Source of the DNA: Flavihumibacter fluvii
GTDB lineage: Bacteria; Bacteroidota; Bacteroidia; Chitinophagales; Chitinophagaceae
Assembly (NCBI RefSeq): GCF_018595675.2
Contig: NZ_CP092333.1
Location: 3,062,001-3,126,000 of the forward strand
Length of the DNA: 64,000 bases
Reading direction: 5' to 3'
Shown here: piece after piece, positions 27,401 to 35,501 of the stretch
Position numbering within the stretch: position 1 is the first letter of the stretch
How the letters are laid out: each line of letters begins with the position of its first letter
Position numbers and translations under genes: made by a program
Notes under the pieces: model-generated
What the model saw: the letters and a program-made list of their open reading frames with translations, nothing else
Told to the model about the DNA's origin: nothing
The model's database searches: none

Positions 27401-27897
27401 TCCGTCAATTGTTCGTAAAGTTTAACTGTATCCAGTACATCATTCACTTTAACCCGAATGATATTACCGCTGAGCGTCTCGGGGCGCACTACTTTTTCAA
27501 ACAATGCTTCGGGATAAGTAACGACCATTTTTTTATTACCACCTGCGGTAAGCCGGGTCAGGGTTTCCGTGCGCAACATCACATGACTGCTGTTAAGCTG
27601 CCGGTAGTTCTTTTTTGTCCGGAACGAAGATGGAAAATAAAAGAGGTCCAGGGCGCCACTAAGGTTTTCAAGGGTATTGTGGAAGTAGGCTGCTTCTTCC
27701 GCATCATTCAGGATGACCACATGATTGACCTGTTCAGTTATGGAGTGCTTAAAAATGGCGGTTACTAAAAATTCCGGGGAGCTGCCGGTCAGGTTTTTGA
27801 GTACGATATGCTGGGGTTGGGACAAAGTGAGCTTGTCCGCCAATTGAAAAAGGCGGCCATCATTCAGGTACTGCTCCAGTAAATGTTCCAGGTTCAT
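24484..27897 (-). CDS. mfd: Transcription-repair coupling factor
   Basis: A 1137-residue DNA translocase that removes stalled RNA polymerase and recruits UvrA. Seen in order: UvrB-like N-terminal region, the RNA-polymerase interaction domain beginning LQPGDFVSHIDHGVGVYSGL (about residue 455), helicase motor with Walker A VCGDVGFGKTEIA (about residue 600), VIDEEQKFGV (DEEQ box), TATPIPRTL, VVESGVDIANVNT and QLRGRVGRS, and the C-terminal TRCF domain. Length is normal. A GTG two codons upstream (27901) is possible, but ATG 27897 gives the usual MNLEHLLE start. A TATCTTTG box lies 33 bases upstream. Confidence 0.97.
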   Translation of the reverse strand: MNLEHLLEQYLNDGRLFQLADKLTLSQPQHIVLKNLTGSSPEFLVTAIFKHSITEQVNHVVILNDAEEAAYFHNTLENLSGALDLFYFPSSFRTKKNYRQLNSSHVMLRTETLTRLTAGGNKKMVVTYPEALFEKVVRPETLSGNIIRVKVNDVLDTVKLYEQLTDAGFNRTDFVYEPGQFAVRGGIIDIYSFGNEKPYRIELFGNDVDSIRLFDPETQLSERKLLQISIIPNLQAEFTEEATVSIFDFLPPNTVVWMNDWNFVKERIQLQEEELELFLARNEGVVYKEEEEEDKLVRKSIDKKEFETAGGIEKKLQQRHIVEMEGYSDFPGGLVTEISFHTKPQPSFNRQFELLIKDFQQWEKKGFSLYLFAENPKQLERLHSIFEDLKAAIHFTPVPVAIHGGFIDEDLKLVCYTDHQVFQRYHKYKVKQAYNKNKALTLRTLRELQPGDFVSHIDHGVGVYSGLQKLEVNGKLQEAVRIIYKDSDILYVNINSLHKISKYTGKEGTVPKVNKLGSDAWAKLKEKTKTRVKEIAFDLIRLYAQRKAQQGFQHTPDTYLQTELEASFIYEDTPDQSKATADVKKDMESPSPMDRLVCGDVGFGKTEIAIRAAFKSVVDGKQAAVLVPTTILAFQHYKTFSERLKDFPVTVDYINRFKSSKEKKDTLKKLEEGKVDIIIGTHSILGKEVKFKDLGILVIDEEQKFGVAHKEKIKTLRTNVDCLTLTATPIPRTLQFSLMGARDLSIINTPPPNRQPIQTEVQVYNEDFIRDAIYFETERGGQVFFIHNRIHGLPEMAAMIQSHCPDLSIGYAHGQMEGHILEERIMDFIDKKYDVLVCTNIVESGVDIANVNTIIVNNAHQFGLSDLHQLRGRVGRSNRKAFCYLLAPPMSTLPSDSKKRLQTLEQHSELGSGFQIAMRDLDIRGAGNMLGGEQSGFMAEIGFEMYQKILDEAIRELKRTSFRELFKEEIARQEDYVQDCTIDTDLEVLIPDDYVESITERLSLYTRLDNCENEEELVAFHTEMNDRFGPVPQQVEDLFDAVRVRKLSVALGFEKLLLRDTVLKCFFINKPDSPYFESDLFKRILDYLQTHTNKARLKQSGKNFLLVIEGMKDMKTMLQFLQKMNRKVNEAELEAVG

Positions 27898-27930
27898 TAA
27901 CACTGCCCCTACTGGTTATGCAAGGCGCTG

Positions 27931-27938
27931 CAAAGATA
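27931..27938 (-). promoter_or_regulatory. -7 promoter box of mfd
   Basis: Minus strand TATCTTTG, exact TAnnTTTG, giving a leader of about 27 bases. Probably drives mfd and add. Confidence 0.5.
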
Positions 27939-28093
27939 ATTGAAGAATGATGATTACGGGTAGGTGTAAAAAAGATATATTCCCGGCAACCATTCACCGT
28001 TTTAAGCGTTGTTTATCTACATGAAAATAGTAAAATTCACTATATTGTAAGTCCCCGGTATCCTGCCCTACTTCGTTTTTTAATACGCGCTGT

Positions 28094-31000
28094 ATGAATA
28101 CAAAATTGCTTCAGGTCTTCACTATACTGGTTTGCCTGGTATTATCCGCTTTTATTTTGGCGGGTTTGCAGGGTCCTGCTGCAAAAAAAAATAATACCCG
28201 CATACAATATGCAGCTGGAAAAGGGGATACGCATGAAGAAGAAGAAGAAAAGCGGGAAGAATTTACTGCCCAGAGAATCAAATATGAATTCGATATGGTC
28301 AAAGACGGGGGTACCGGAAAAATGCCCCGTGGCGCACATGAGCGCGAATTGCAGCAAGCCTATCGCCTACCCCTGAAAGAACGTCAGGGGGGCATGATGT
28401 TATCACCATTTGCACAAAATCAGTATATACCAGCCGGACCAACCAATATCGGTGGCCGGACACGCACCGTTGTTTTTGACAAGCGCTATGGTACCGGCAC
28501 CAATAAAGTATTGATTGCCGGTGCAGTGAGCGGCGGGATTTTCAGGACTACAGATGGCGGTGCAAACTGGACCCTGGTTACACCGGCCAATGAAATACAT
28601 AATGTGACTGCACTTGCCCAGGATCCGCGTGCGGGTTTTGAAAATAACTGGTACGCCGGTGGTGGTGAACCCTATGGCAACTCGGCCTCCCCTCCTGCAG
28701 GTGGCGCTTTCTATAACGGGTATGGCTTAATGAAATCCTCCGATAACGGGGCAACCTGGTCCCGGATCACCAGCACATATAATGGCGCACTCGAAAGCTT
28801 TGATGACCCTTATGATATTGTCCACAAAATCCTGGTACACCCATTAACAGGGCACGTATATGTTGCAGCACACCGACGCCTGATGAGAAGTACCGACAAT
28901 GGAAATACTTTCAGTCCGGTTTTCATTGGCACGCAACCTGCGGCTGCAGACAATGGCCAACTCGATATTACCTGTACCAGCACGGGGCGGATATACCTGG
29001 CCGTAAATGGTGGATTTCCTGATAAAGACCTCAGGGGATTGTTTTTTTCCGCAACGGGTAACACAGGCTCCTGGACCAGGTTTGCCGGCGGGCAAACAGT
29101 TAATGTAGATTCCTCTGATGGATGGCGGGCAAATTCGTACACCGCCACCGGCGCTGTTTCCACTTCCGCTAAAAGAATCGTATTGGCCCTGGCCCCTTCC
29201 AATAACAATATCCTCTATGCATTTTATGAAAACGGATTATCGCAGGAAGGCGCAACTGGCAAGCCTGAAGCAGATCTTTTCAAATATGATTTTGGTAATG
29301 GTACATATATAAACCTTTCTGCCAACATGCCCGATTTCAATGGACAGAAAGATGGTATTGACCCACTCACAGTGCAGGCTGGATATGACCTGATGGTGGC
29401 CGTTAAACCCGACAACCCTAATGTGGTTTTTGTTGGCGGCACTAATTTATACCGTTCTACAAATGGTTTCACCACCAGTACTGCTACCGCCTGGATTGCG
29501 GGGTATAAATACTGGGGGGCTTCAGCAACTAATTTTCCGGTAGAAACCTATCCAAACACCCATCCGGATATTCATGCGCTGGTGTTTGATCCCACCAATC
29601 CTAACAGGGCAATTTGTGGTTCTGACGGTGGACTTCACGTGACTGAGAACATCATGACCGGAACAGTAAGCGCAACGGCACCGGTAACCTGGACAATGAT
29701 ATCGAATTACCAAACCTCCCAGTACTATCATGTTCATGCGGAACACCGCCAGAGCGGGGCCCAGGCCAATAATTTTATTGGTGGTATGCAGGATAACAGT
29801 ACGTATTTGCGGCTGGATGGTGACAATAACCACGAACGTGCAGGAAGTGGTGATGGCGGTGCTGCTGCCATTGCTAAATTCAATGATTTTAATGACTATA
29901 CTTTATATGTAACCAGCCAGTTGGGCAGCATTTCGAGGTTAGTGCCAAATGACGCAACTGATATTGAACCCAATGGATTAACTGCAGGATCGGGGGGCGG
30001 TAACGGAGAATTCATTACGTACTTCGCGATGGATCAAGACAATACTGAAGACCTCTACTATGTAAATTTTAACCGGGTTTTCCGGACAAAAAATGCCTCG
30101 GCGGTAACTCCGGCCACCTGGACAGAATTAACCGGCATTGCAACTAAAGTAAATCCGGCAAATCCTTCGGGTGCAGACATCGGCATCAGGGCCATTGAGC
30201 TTTCCCGTGGACCCTATCTTTCATCGCATGTCATGTATTTAGGAACAACAGAAGGAAGGGTGTACAGGCTAAATGATCCCCGTAATGCTGCCAGTTCAGC
30301 GGTTCCTGCAGATATCACCCCCCCTGCAATCAATACCATTATTACTACTACAAGCGTATCACCATCACCCACGGTGAATGTGTCAGATATTGCAGTAAAT
30401 CCTAACAATGATGATGAGGTGATGGTTGTGTATTCAAACTACCAGGTAACTATCGGCAGTACGGTAAACAAGGAGATCAATATCTGGTGGACCACCAATG
30501 CGAAGAGTGGCAGTCCCACCTGGAAATTAATCGAAGGTAACCTGACCCTGCCGTCTATTCGCAGTTGCGCCATTGTAGAAAGAAAAGACGGTACCGGAAA
30601 AGGATTTACGGAATATTATGTGGGTACTTCAGTGGGCTTATACAGCACATTGGGCGTTAAGGATACTTTAAATGCCGGTAAACCCATCACCTGGAACAGG
30701 GAAGGAGGTTCTGTATTGAACTATGCCGTGGTCAATTCATTATCATATCGCCCGCAAGACAATACGCTGCTGGTAGGCACCCATGGTAACGGAATGTATT
30801 ATACTGTCATTCCACAACCTAATTATTCACCGAACCTGAATACCGCCATTAATGAGCCGGTAAGAAATAACAAAGATTTCATCCGCTATTCCTGGCCAGG
30901 AATCACCAGTTCAACTGTCCAGTTTAAGACAGGCAATATGTTGGAGATAAAAAAACTAATCATCCAGGTTCATAATAGCAATGGCCAGCTGGTATATAAG

Positions 31001-31123
31001 AAAGAAACCGGTTATGAAGATGGCACAATAGACGTTACCAGGTTTGCAAACGGGGCATATATCCTTTCCATCACCACAAGTGATTATAAACAACAGTTTG
31101 TGCGGAAATTTATCAGGCAATAA
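28094..31123 (+). CDS. Exported Asp-box (sortilin/BNR-like) beta-propeller protein with T9SS sorting domain
   Basis: A 1009-residue secreted protein. Residues 1-25 form a hydrophobic export signal, followed by an acidic/basic stretch (HEEEEEKREE). The body carries Asp-box repeats: FRTTDGGANWTLV (about residue 152), KSSDNGATWSRI (about 215) and RSTDNGNTFSPV (about 265), with further divergent blades (NLYRSTNGFTTS), as in sortilin/VPS10 and sialidase-type propellers. The C-terminal 90 residues (IIQVHNSNGQLVYKKE, then GAYILSITTSDYKQQFVRKF) match the T9SS type A sorting domain. Surface display or release by T9SS is expected. No glycosidase catalytic residues were identified, so an enzymatic name would be a guess. 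Single gene, convergent with the TMEM220-like gene. Confidence 0.85.
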   Translation: MNTKLLQVFTILVCLVLSAFILAGLQGPAAKKNNTRIQYAAGKGDTHEEEEEKREEFTAQRIKYEFDMVKDGGTGKMPRGAHERELQQAYRLPLKERQGGMMLSPFAQNQYIPAGPTNIGGRTRTVVFDKRYGTGTNKVLIAGAVSGGIFRTTDGGANWTLVTPANEIHNVTALAQDPRAGFENNWYAGGGEPYGNSASPPAGGAFYNGYGLMKSSDNGATWSRITSTYNGALESFDDPYDIVHKILVHPLTGHVYVAAHRRLMRSTDNGNTFSPVFIGTQPAAADNGQLDITCTSTGRIYLAVNGGFPDKDLRGLFFSATGNTGSWTRFAGGQTVNVDSSDGWRANSYTATGAVSTSAKRIVLALAPSNNNILYAFYENGLSQEGATGKPEADLFKYDFGNGTYINLSANMPDFNGQKDGIDPLTVQAGYDLMVAVKPDNPNVVFVGGTNLYRSTNGFTTSTATAWIAGYKYWGASATNFPVETYPNTHPDIHALVFDPTNPNRAICGSDGGLHVTENIMTGTVSATAPVTWTMISNYQTSQYYHVHAEHRQSGAQANNFIGGMQDNSTYLRLDGDNNHERAGSGDGGAAAIAKFNDFNDYTLYVTSQLGSISRLVPNDATDIEPNGLTAGSGGGNGEFITYFAMDQDNTEDLYYVNFNRVFRTKNASAVTPATWTELTGIATKVNPANPSGADIGIRAIELSRGPYLSSHVMYLGTTEGRVYRLNDPRNAASSAVPADITPPAINTIITTTSVSPSPTVNVSDIAVNPNNDDEVMVVYSNYQVTIGSTVNKEINIWWTTNAKSGSPTWKLIEGNLTLPSIRSCAIVERKDGTGKGFTEYYVGTSVGLYSTLGVKDTLNAGKPITWNREGGSVLNYAVVNSLSYRPQDNTLLVGTHGNGMYYTVIPQPNYSPNLNTAINEPVRNNKDFIRYSWPGITSSTVQFKTGNMLEIKKLIIQVHNSNGQLVYKKETGYEDGTIDVTRFANGAYILSITTSDYKQQFVRKFIRQ

Positions 31124-31147
31124 TAATACCCGTAAGGCATCATAGCT

Positions 31148-31552
31148 TCAGGAAACAGCCTGACCCGAATTGGTTGTTTTACGGAATAAAAACCAGTTTA
31201 TCAGGAGGGAAGTCAGTAAAATCAGGAGCCCGCCAAATTCGCGGGTTTGTTCAATCCAGGGTTTGGTGGCTTTCATTGTTTGAACCAGGTTATCGGCATG
31301 ATGTTCATTGAACCAACTGAGTACCCCATCTGATGTAAAAAAAAGGAATGCTGCATAAGCAGCATAAACAATTCCACAACATGCATATAACCATCCTTTG
31401 AATTTTTTGGACAAAGCCTGGTAGCTTAGCCATGCACCGGCACCATATAAAGGAACCCACACATAAGGATCCGGATCATTGTATTGCAGCAATGCGGAAA
31501 GCAAAAACAAAACCACCATTACGCCATTGAATATTTTCCTGAATCTTTCCAT
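31148..31552 (-). CDS. TMEM220-like small membrane protein
   Basis: A 134-residue protein with four hydrophobic segments (about residues 10-22, 33-47, 52-72 and 105-123). The segment LLQYNDPDPYVWVPLYGAGA near residue 21 matches the conserved YNDPDP block of the transmembrane family 220, found from bacteria to animals and of unknown function. It lies between two plus-strand genes and diverges from the flavin reductase gene. A near-match TACATTTA precedes the start. No partner gene suggests a role. Confidence 0.75.
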   Translation of the reverse strand: MERFRKIFNGVMVVLFLLSALLQYNDPDPYVWVPLYGAGAWLSYQALSKKFKGWLYACCGIVYAAYAAFLFFTSDGVLSWFNEHHADNLVQTMKATKPWIEQTREFGGLLILLTSLLINWFLFRKTTNSGQAVS

Positions 31553-31624
31553 GACATAAATGTATCAACTAAGCGGGATATTTCCCTTCAGCCTTTTTGC
31601 TTAATTTACTGCAAATTTCAAAGC

Positions 31625-32374
31625 ATGTTACAACCCTGGCAAACCGGAACTGTAATTCGGATAATAGATGAAACGCCTACAACCAGGAGGTTCTGGATTG
31701 AAACAGAAGCAACCGTTCCATTTGATTTTAAGCCAGGTCAGTTTGTAACACTCGACCTACCCATCCATGAGCAAAAGAACAAACGCTGGCGAAGTTATTC
31801 AATAGCTTCCTGGCCCGATGGCACTAATGTCTTTGAACTTGTTGTGGTACTACTGGATGGAGGCGCCGGGACCACCTACCTGTTTAATGATATCGTGGAG
31901 GGAAGCAAATTAACCTTAAGAGGCCCACAGGGTGTTTTTGTTTTGCCGGAAAATATTGATAAAGACCTCTTTTTCATTTGTACTGGCACAGGCATTGCAC
32001 CATTCCGATCAATGACCCATCATATCCTGAATAACAATATACCGCACAAGGATATTTACCTCATTTTTGGTTGCCGTAAAATGGGGGATTGCCTGTATGG
32101 CGCAGAATTGAAAGCACTGGAACAACAGATACCATCCTTTCATTATGTGCCAACCTTTTCAAGGGAGGACGATAGTGATCACCTTATAAGGCGGGGTTAT
32201 GTACATGCTGCTTACGAAGAGATTTGTACGATGCAAAAAGAGGCTGCTGGCTTAGGCCTGCACCCCGCAAAATTTTATCTTTGTGGATGGAAAAATATGA
32301 TAGATGAAGCTAAACAACGCATCCTGGCGTTGGGATATGAAAGGAAAGATATACACCTTGAACTATATGGCTAA
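31625..32374 (+). CDS. FAD/NAD(P)-binding oxidoreductase (ferredoxin-NADP reductase fold)
   Basis: A 249-residue reductase. Seen: FAD-binding RSYSIAS (about residue 58), the GPQGVFVLPE segment, the NAD(P)-binding loop FICTGTGIAPFRSM (about residue 120) and the C-terminal FYLCGWKNMIDEAKQRIL with the typical CG. There is no 2Fe-2S domain or second cofactor domain, so it probably passes electrons to a separate acceptor such as a ferredoxin or flavin. The start at 31625 (MLQPWQTG) matches the family; further upstream in-frame codons overlap the divergent TMEM220-like gene and lack family similarity. Its stop overlaps the convergent small membrane gene by four bases. The acceptor is unknown. Confidence 0.87.
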   Translation: MLQPWQTGTVIRIIDETPTTRRFWIETEATVPFDFKPGQFVTLDLPIHEQKNKRWRSYSIASWPDGTNVFELVVVLLDGGAGTTYLFNDIVEGSKLTLRGPQGVFVLPENIDKDLFFICTGTGIAPFRSMTHHILNNNIPHKDIYLIFGCRKMGDCLYGAELKALEQQIPSFHYVPTFSREDDSDHLIRRGYVHAAYEEICTMQKEAAGLGLHPAKFYLCGWKNMIDEAKQRILALGYERKDIHLELYG

Positions 32375-32649
32375 CCCGATCCTTTGGTTATCGACTTTTT
32401 GTCTAATTCACTTTGTTTTTGCAGGTTAATTACTGGAACCTTCTCAACTGATCCAAATTTATCGGCATAAAACTTATGCATTCGTAAAATCTCTGCATGG
32501 CTTTCGACCATTTCTGTTTCAAGTTCGAGGATACGCCTTTTTGATTTGGCCATCTGTTTTAAACGGAAGGCGAAGCCGATAAGGGAACCCGCAACAAATG
32601 CAGCAATAACATACTGTAAAACTGCTAAGTTGATGTTGGCAGACATCAT
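32371..32649 (-). CDS. Small membrane-anchored coiled-coil protein, copy A
   Basis: Not recognised. From the ATG at 32649 (MMSAN; the adjacent ATG 32646 is equally possible) the 92-residue product has one N-terminal hydrophobic helix (about residues 8-26), the linker FRLKQ, then a charged coiled coil (SKRRILELETEMVESHAEIL) and a Lys-rich tail. It is clearly a paralogue of the next gene upstream (copy B): both share helix, FRLxQ, RRxILELE, M-x-x-H-x-EIL and a PV-containing tail. Gene order glyS, copy B, copy A on one strand suggests a transcript. Its size and layout resemble scaffold or envelope-anchor proteins, but function is unknown. Confidence 0.7.
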   Translation of the reverse strand: MMSANINLAVLQYVIAAFVAGSLIGFAFRLKQMAKSKRRILELETEMVESHAEILRMHKFYADKFGSVEKVPVINLQKQSELDKKSITKGSG

Positions 32650-32745
32650 AGAATTGGATTGAGTCTTTCGTGGATATTCACAGGATACTTCCACAAAACG
32701 ATCCAATTATAATAATATTGTATAAAACAACGCGGTAATTGGGTA

Positions 32746-33027
32746 TTATTGGGTGGCGCGAATGCCCTTCCCTTCGTCTGACTTACCCGATTCTTTCTCC
32801 TTTAATGGAACAACTGGGGTGGCTACAGGTGAATTTAACCTTTGCTGCTGTTCGGCCAGCTTTCTTTGCAGTTGTAGGATTTCTGAATGGTCTTGCATTT
32901 TATCTTTCTCCAGTTCAAGAATCTGGCGCCGGAGTGACCTAACCTGTAACAGGCGGAAGATTACGCCAAATGCGAAGGCAAAAAAAACAACCAGTGCAAG
33001 CAATCCTAGGTGTACAGTGATGTGCAT
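32746..33027 (-). CDS. Small membrane-anchored coiled-coil protein, copy B
   Basis: Not recognised. The 93-residue product starts with a hydrophobic helix (LGLLALVVFFAFAFGVIF, residues 7-24), followed by FRLLQVRSLRRQILELEKDK and a coiled coil running to about residue 65, then a Pro/Lys/Gly tail. It is a tandem paralogue of the downstream gene (copy A, 96 bases away). It begins 64 bases after the glyS stop. One-helix proteins with this topology would put the coiled coil in the cytoplasm by the positive-inside rule (basic residues follow the helix). Confidence 0.72.
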   Translation of the reverse strand: MHITVHLGLLALVVFFAFAFGVIFRLLQVRSLRRQILELEKDKMQDHSEILQLQRKLAEQQQRLNSPVATPVVPLKEKESGKSDEGKGIRATQ

Positions 33028-33091
33028 GTTTTAACTATAAGTTCCCGCTCCAAAACTGGAACTGGTGATTTAGGTGTTAACAAATATATAA

Positions 33092-34543
33092 TTACTGAAT
33101 GGCTTTTTCAACCAAATTCTTGACTTCTTTCAGTAATATTCTTTCCTGTTTCATACTATCACGATAGCGCACGGTTACCATGCCATCTTCTTTGGTCTGG
33201 TGGTCAATTGTGACGCAAAAAGGCGTTCCAATGGCATCCTGCCGCCTATAACGTTTACCAATAGCGTCTTTTTCCTCATAAAAGCACTTGAAGGAGATTT
33301 TACACTCATCCATCAGTTGCCGGGCTATTTCAGGCAGACCATCTTTCTTTACCAAGGGCAAAATGGCCAGTTTGACAGGGGCCAGTTTGGCCGGAAATTT
33401 CAATAATACCCGGCTATCAGGCTTCTCCGGGGTACTAAGGTCCTGCTCTTCATATGCTTCGCTCAACACCATCATTACTGTTCGGTCAAGGCCTATGGAT
33501 GTTTCAATTACATAGGGAATATAATTACCATATGGTTTTCCGTTTTCATCATTTTCTGCATCAAAATACTGCATTTTCTTTTTGCTGTATTCCTGGTGAT
33601 TACGGAGGTCAAAATCAGTACGGCTGTGTATTCCTTCAACTTCTTTAAATCCTATAGGGAAATTATATTCAATATCGCAGGCAGCATCTGCATAATGGGC
33701 GAGTTTTACGTGGTCGTGAAAGCGGTATTGGGTAGCGGGGATACCCAGGCTGAGGTGCCATTTCATCCGCTCTTCCTTCCAGTATTCATACCACTGTTTT
33801 TGTGTGCCGGGACGAATAAAAAACTGCATTTCCATCTGTTCAAACTCCCGCATCCTGAAAATAAACTGACGGGCAACGATTTCATTCCTGAATGCCTTAC
33901 CTACCTGGGCGATACCGAAAGGAATCTTCATACGGCCCGTTTTCTGCACATTCAGGAAATTCACGAAAATTCCCTGGGCGGTTTCTGGACGTAAATACAC
34001 CATATTGTCCGTTTCCTCCCCACTAACGCTCCCGAACTCAGTAGAAAACATCAGGTTAAACTGCCTCACATCTGTCCAGTTGCAAGTACCGCTAACACTA
34101 CATTTGATCTTATTATCTTCAATCAGCTTCTTCAGTCCGCTATAATCTTCCTTCGCAAGCAACTGGTCCATTTGCTGAAGTATTGCCTCACCGGCTTCCC
34201 GGGATAAAGATTCAGCGTGGGCTTCAATCAGGTGATCGACCCGATAACGTTTTTTGCTGTCTTTATTGTCGATCATCGGGTCACTGAAATTATCCACGTG
34301 TCCGCTGGCCTTCCAGGTAGTTGGATGCATAAAAATAGCGGCATCAATACCCACAATATTTTCATGCAGCTGGGTCATCCATTTCCACCAATTGTCGCGA
34401 ATATTTTTTTTCAGTTCACTTCCATTTTGGCCATAGTCATAAACTGCACTTAAACCATCATAAATTTCACTGGACGGGAAGATGAAGCCATATTCCTTGC
34501 AATGCGATATAATCGCCTGGAATTTATTCGTATCGTTTGCCAT
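33092..34543 (-). CDS. glyS: Glycine--tRNA ligase (dimeric alpha2 type)
   Basis: Class II synthetase charging tRNA-Gly, 483 residues in one chain, i.e. the alpha2 form rather than the tetrameric GlyQ/GlyS form. Seen: motif 2 region FRNEIVARQFIFRMREFEQMEMQFF (first part about residue 215), the glycine-binding YLRPETAQGIF (about residue 185), IEYNFPIGFKEVEGIHSRTDFDL, motif 3 SIGLDRTVMMVL, and the anticodon-binding C-terminal domain with AILPLVKK. All blocks expected in active enzymes are present. A TATCTTTG box ends seven bases before the start. Two small coiled-coil genes follow on the same strand. Confidence 0.96.
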   Translation of the reverse strand: MANDTNKFQAIISHCKEYGFIFPSSEIYDGLSAVYDYGQNGSELKKNIRDNWWKWMTQLHENIVGIDAAIFMHPTTWKASGHVDNFSDPMIDNKDSKKRYRVDHLIEAHAESLSREAGEAILQQMDQLLAKEDYSGLKKLIEDNKIKCSVSGTCNWTDVRQFNLMFSTEFGSVSGEETDNMVYLRPETAQGIFVNFLNVQKTGRMKIPFGIAQVGKAFRNEIVARQFIFRMREFEQMEMQFFIRPGTQKQWYEYWKEERMKWHLSLGIPATQYRFHDHVKLAHYADAACDIEYNFPIGFKEVEGIHSRTDFDLRNHQEYSKKKMQYFDAENDENGKPYGNYIPYVIETSIGLDRTVMMVLSEAYEEQDLSTPEKPDSRVLLKFPAKLAPVKLAILPLVKKDGLPEIARQLMDECKISFKCFYEEKDAIGKRYRRQDAIGTPFCVTIDHQTKEDGMVTVRYRDSMKQERILLKEVKNLVEKAIQ

Positions 34544-34550
34544 AAGGCGG

Positions 34551-34558
34551 CAAAGATA
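34551..34558 (-). promoter_or_regulatory. -7 promoter box of glyS
   Basis: Minus strand TATCTTTG, exact TAnnTTTG, seven bases before the ATG: another very short predicted leader. Confidence 0.55.
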
Positions 34559-34575
34559 TTAGAAAATGATAAACG

Positions 34576-34603
34576 GTGAAGGGTGAACGGTAAACGGTGA
34601 ACC
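34576..34603. repeat. Tandem heptamer repeat (GTGAACG type)
   Basis: Four units in exact seven-base register (GTGAAGG, GTGAACG, GTAAACG, GTGAACC) directly upstream of the glyS promoter box. Same family as the array at 20387; a short trace (CGGTGAACGGTG) also lies at 54484-54495. Confidence 0.7.
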
Positions 34604-34635
34604 GGAGGGAACAGGATATTCATCCGGTTTACTGC

Positions 34636-34974
34636 TTAATCTTTGAGTTTCTTATTTTCCTTGTGCCGCTCTGCATCACGACTGTTTTTCTTCTCCAAAT
34701 TCTTTTCCAGGGCTGCTGTCAGGTCAACACCAGTCTGGTTAGCCAGGCAGATCAACACCCAGAGGACATCCGCCATTTCATCGGCCATTTCGCGGCCGTT
34801 ATCAGTATCCTTAAAGGATTGTTCCCCATACTGACGCACCATCAGCCTGGATAATTCTCCTACCTCCTCCATTAATATCCCCAGGTTAGTCAATTCATTA
34901 AAATAGCGAACACCAACTGTTTTTATCCAGTCATCTACCTGCTGCTGGGCCTGACGAAGCGTGATCTCAGCCAT
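34636..34974 (-). CDS. MazG-like nucleotide pyrophosphohydrolase
   Basis: A 112-residue all-alpha NTP pyrophosphatase of the MazG/dUTPase superfamily. Seen: the metal-binding EEVGELSRLM (about residue 35) and the second helix REMADEMADVLWVLICLANQTG (about residue 62) that carry the acidic Mg-binding residues. Known relatives hydrolyse non-canonical or damaged nucleotides to the monophosphate. It lies three bases after dtd on the same strand, so both are likely cotranscribed and share a quality-control theme. The C-terminus is charged. Substrate unknown. Confidence 0.87.
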   Translation of the reverse strand: MAEITLRQAQQQVDDWIKTVGVRYFNELTNLGILMEEVGELSRLMVRQYGEQSFKDTDNGREMADEMADVLWVLICLANQTGVDLTAALEKNLEKKNSRDAERHKENKKLKD

Positions 34975-34977
34975 GGT

Positions 34978-35430
34978 TTACTCCTTGTTTTTTGAATCAA
35001 TTATAATGGTAACCGGACCATCATTCACCAGAGACACCTGCATATCCGCCCCGAAAACACCGGTTCCGATCGGTTTACCCAGGTCCTGGGTCAGTTGCCG
35101 GACAAGGCTTTCATAAATCGGAACGGCGATGGGTGGTTTACTGGCCCGGATATAGGAAGGCCGGTTTCCCTTTTTTGTACTGGCATGCAGGGTAAACTGG
35201 CTAACCAGAAGGATTTCACCCCCTGTTTCCAGCAAAGAACAATTCATGATGCCCTGGGCATCATTAAAAATGCGCAATTGTACTATTTTGGAACTTATCC
35301 ACTTTATATCTTCTTCATTATCAACATCTTCAATACCAACCAAAACCATCAGACCTTTACCAATAACAGCATTGGCCTTTCCTTCAATATGAACAGACGC
35401 TTCCTTTACCCGCTGTATGACTACTCTCAT
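34978..35430 (-). CDS. dtd: D-aminoacyl-tRNA deacylase
   Basis: A 150-residue enzyme that removes D-amino acids (and glycine mischarged on tRNA-Ala) from tRNA. Seen: N-terminal MRVVIQRVKEASV, the catalytic LVSQFTLHAST block (SQFTL, about residue 77) and the C-terminal GPVTIIIDS (GP motif), both needed for chiral rejection. Length is standard. It heads a two-gene unit with the MazG-like protein. The divergent plus-strand neighbour is the MbnP-like gene. Confidence 0.96.
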   Translation of the reverse strand: MRVVIQRVKEASVHIEGKANAVIGKGLMVLVGIEDVDNEEDIKWISSKIVQLRIFNDAQGIMNCSLLETGGEILLVSQFTLHASTKKGNRPSYIRASKPPIAVPIYESLVRQLTQDLGKPIGTGVFGADMQVSLVNDGPVTIIIDSKNKE

Positions 35431-35501
35431 AATTTAAGTAACTTTCAGTTTTGATAGCCGAAAATAGCTATTCTCGTAAAGATCCTTTCACCGAATGCTC
35501 C

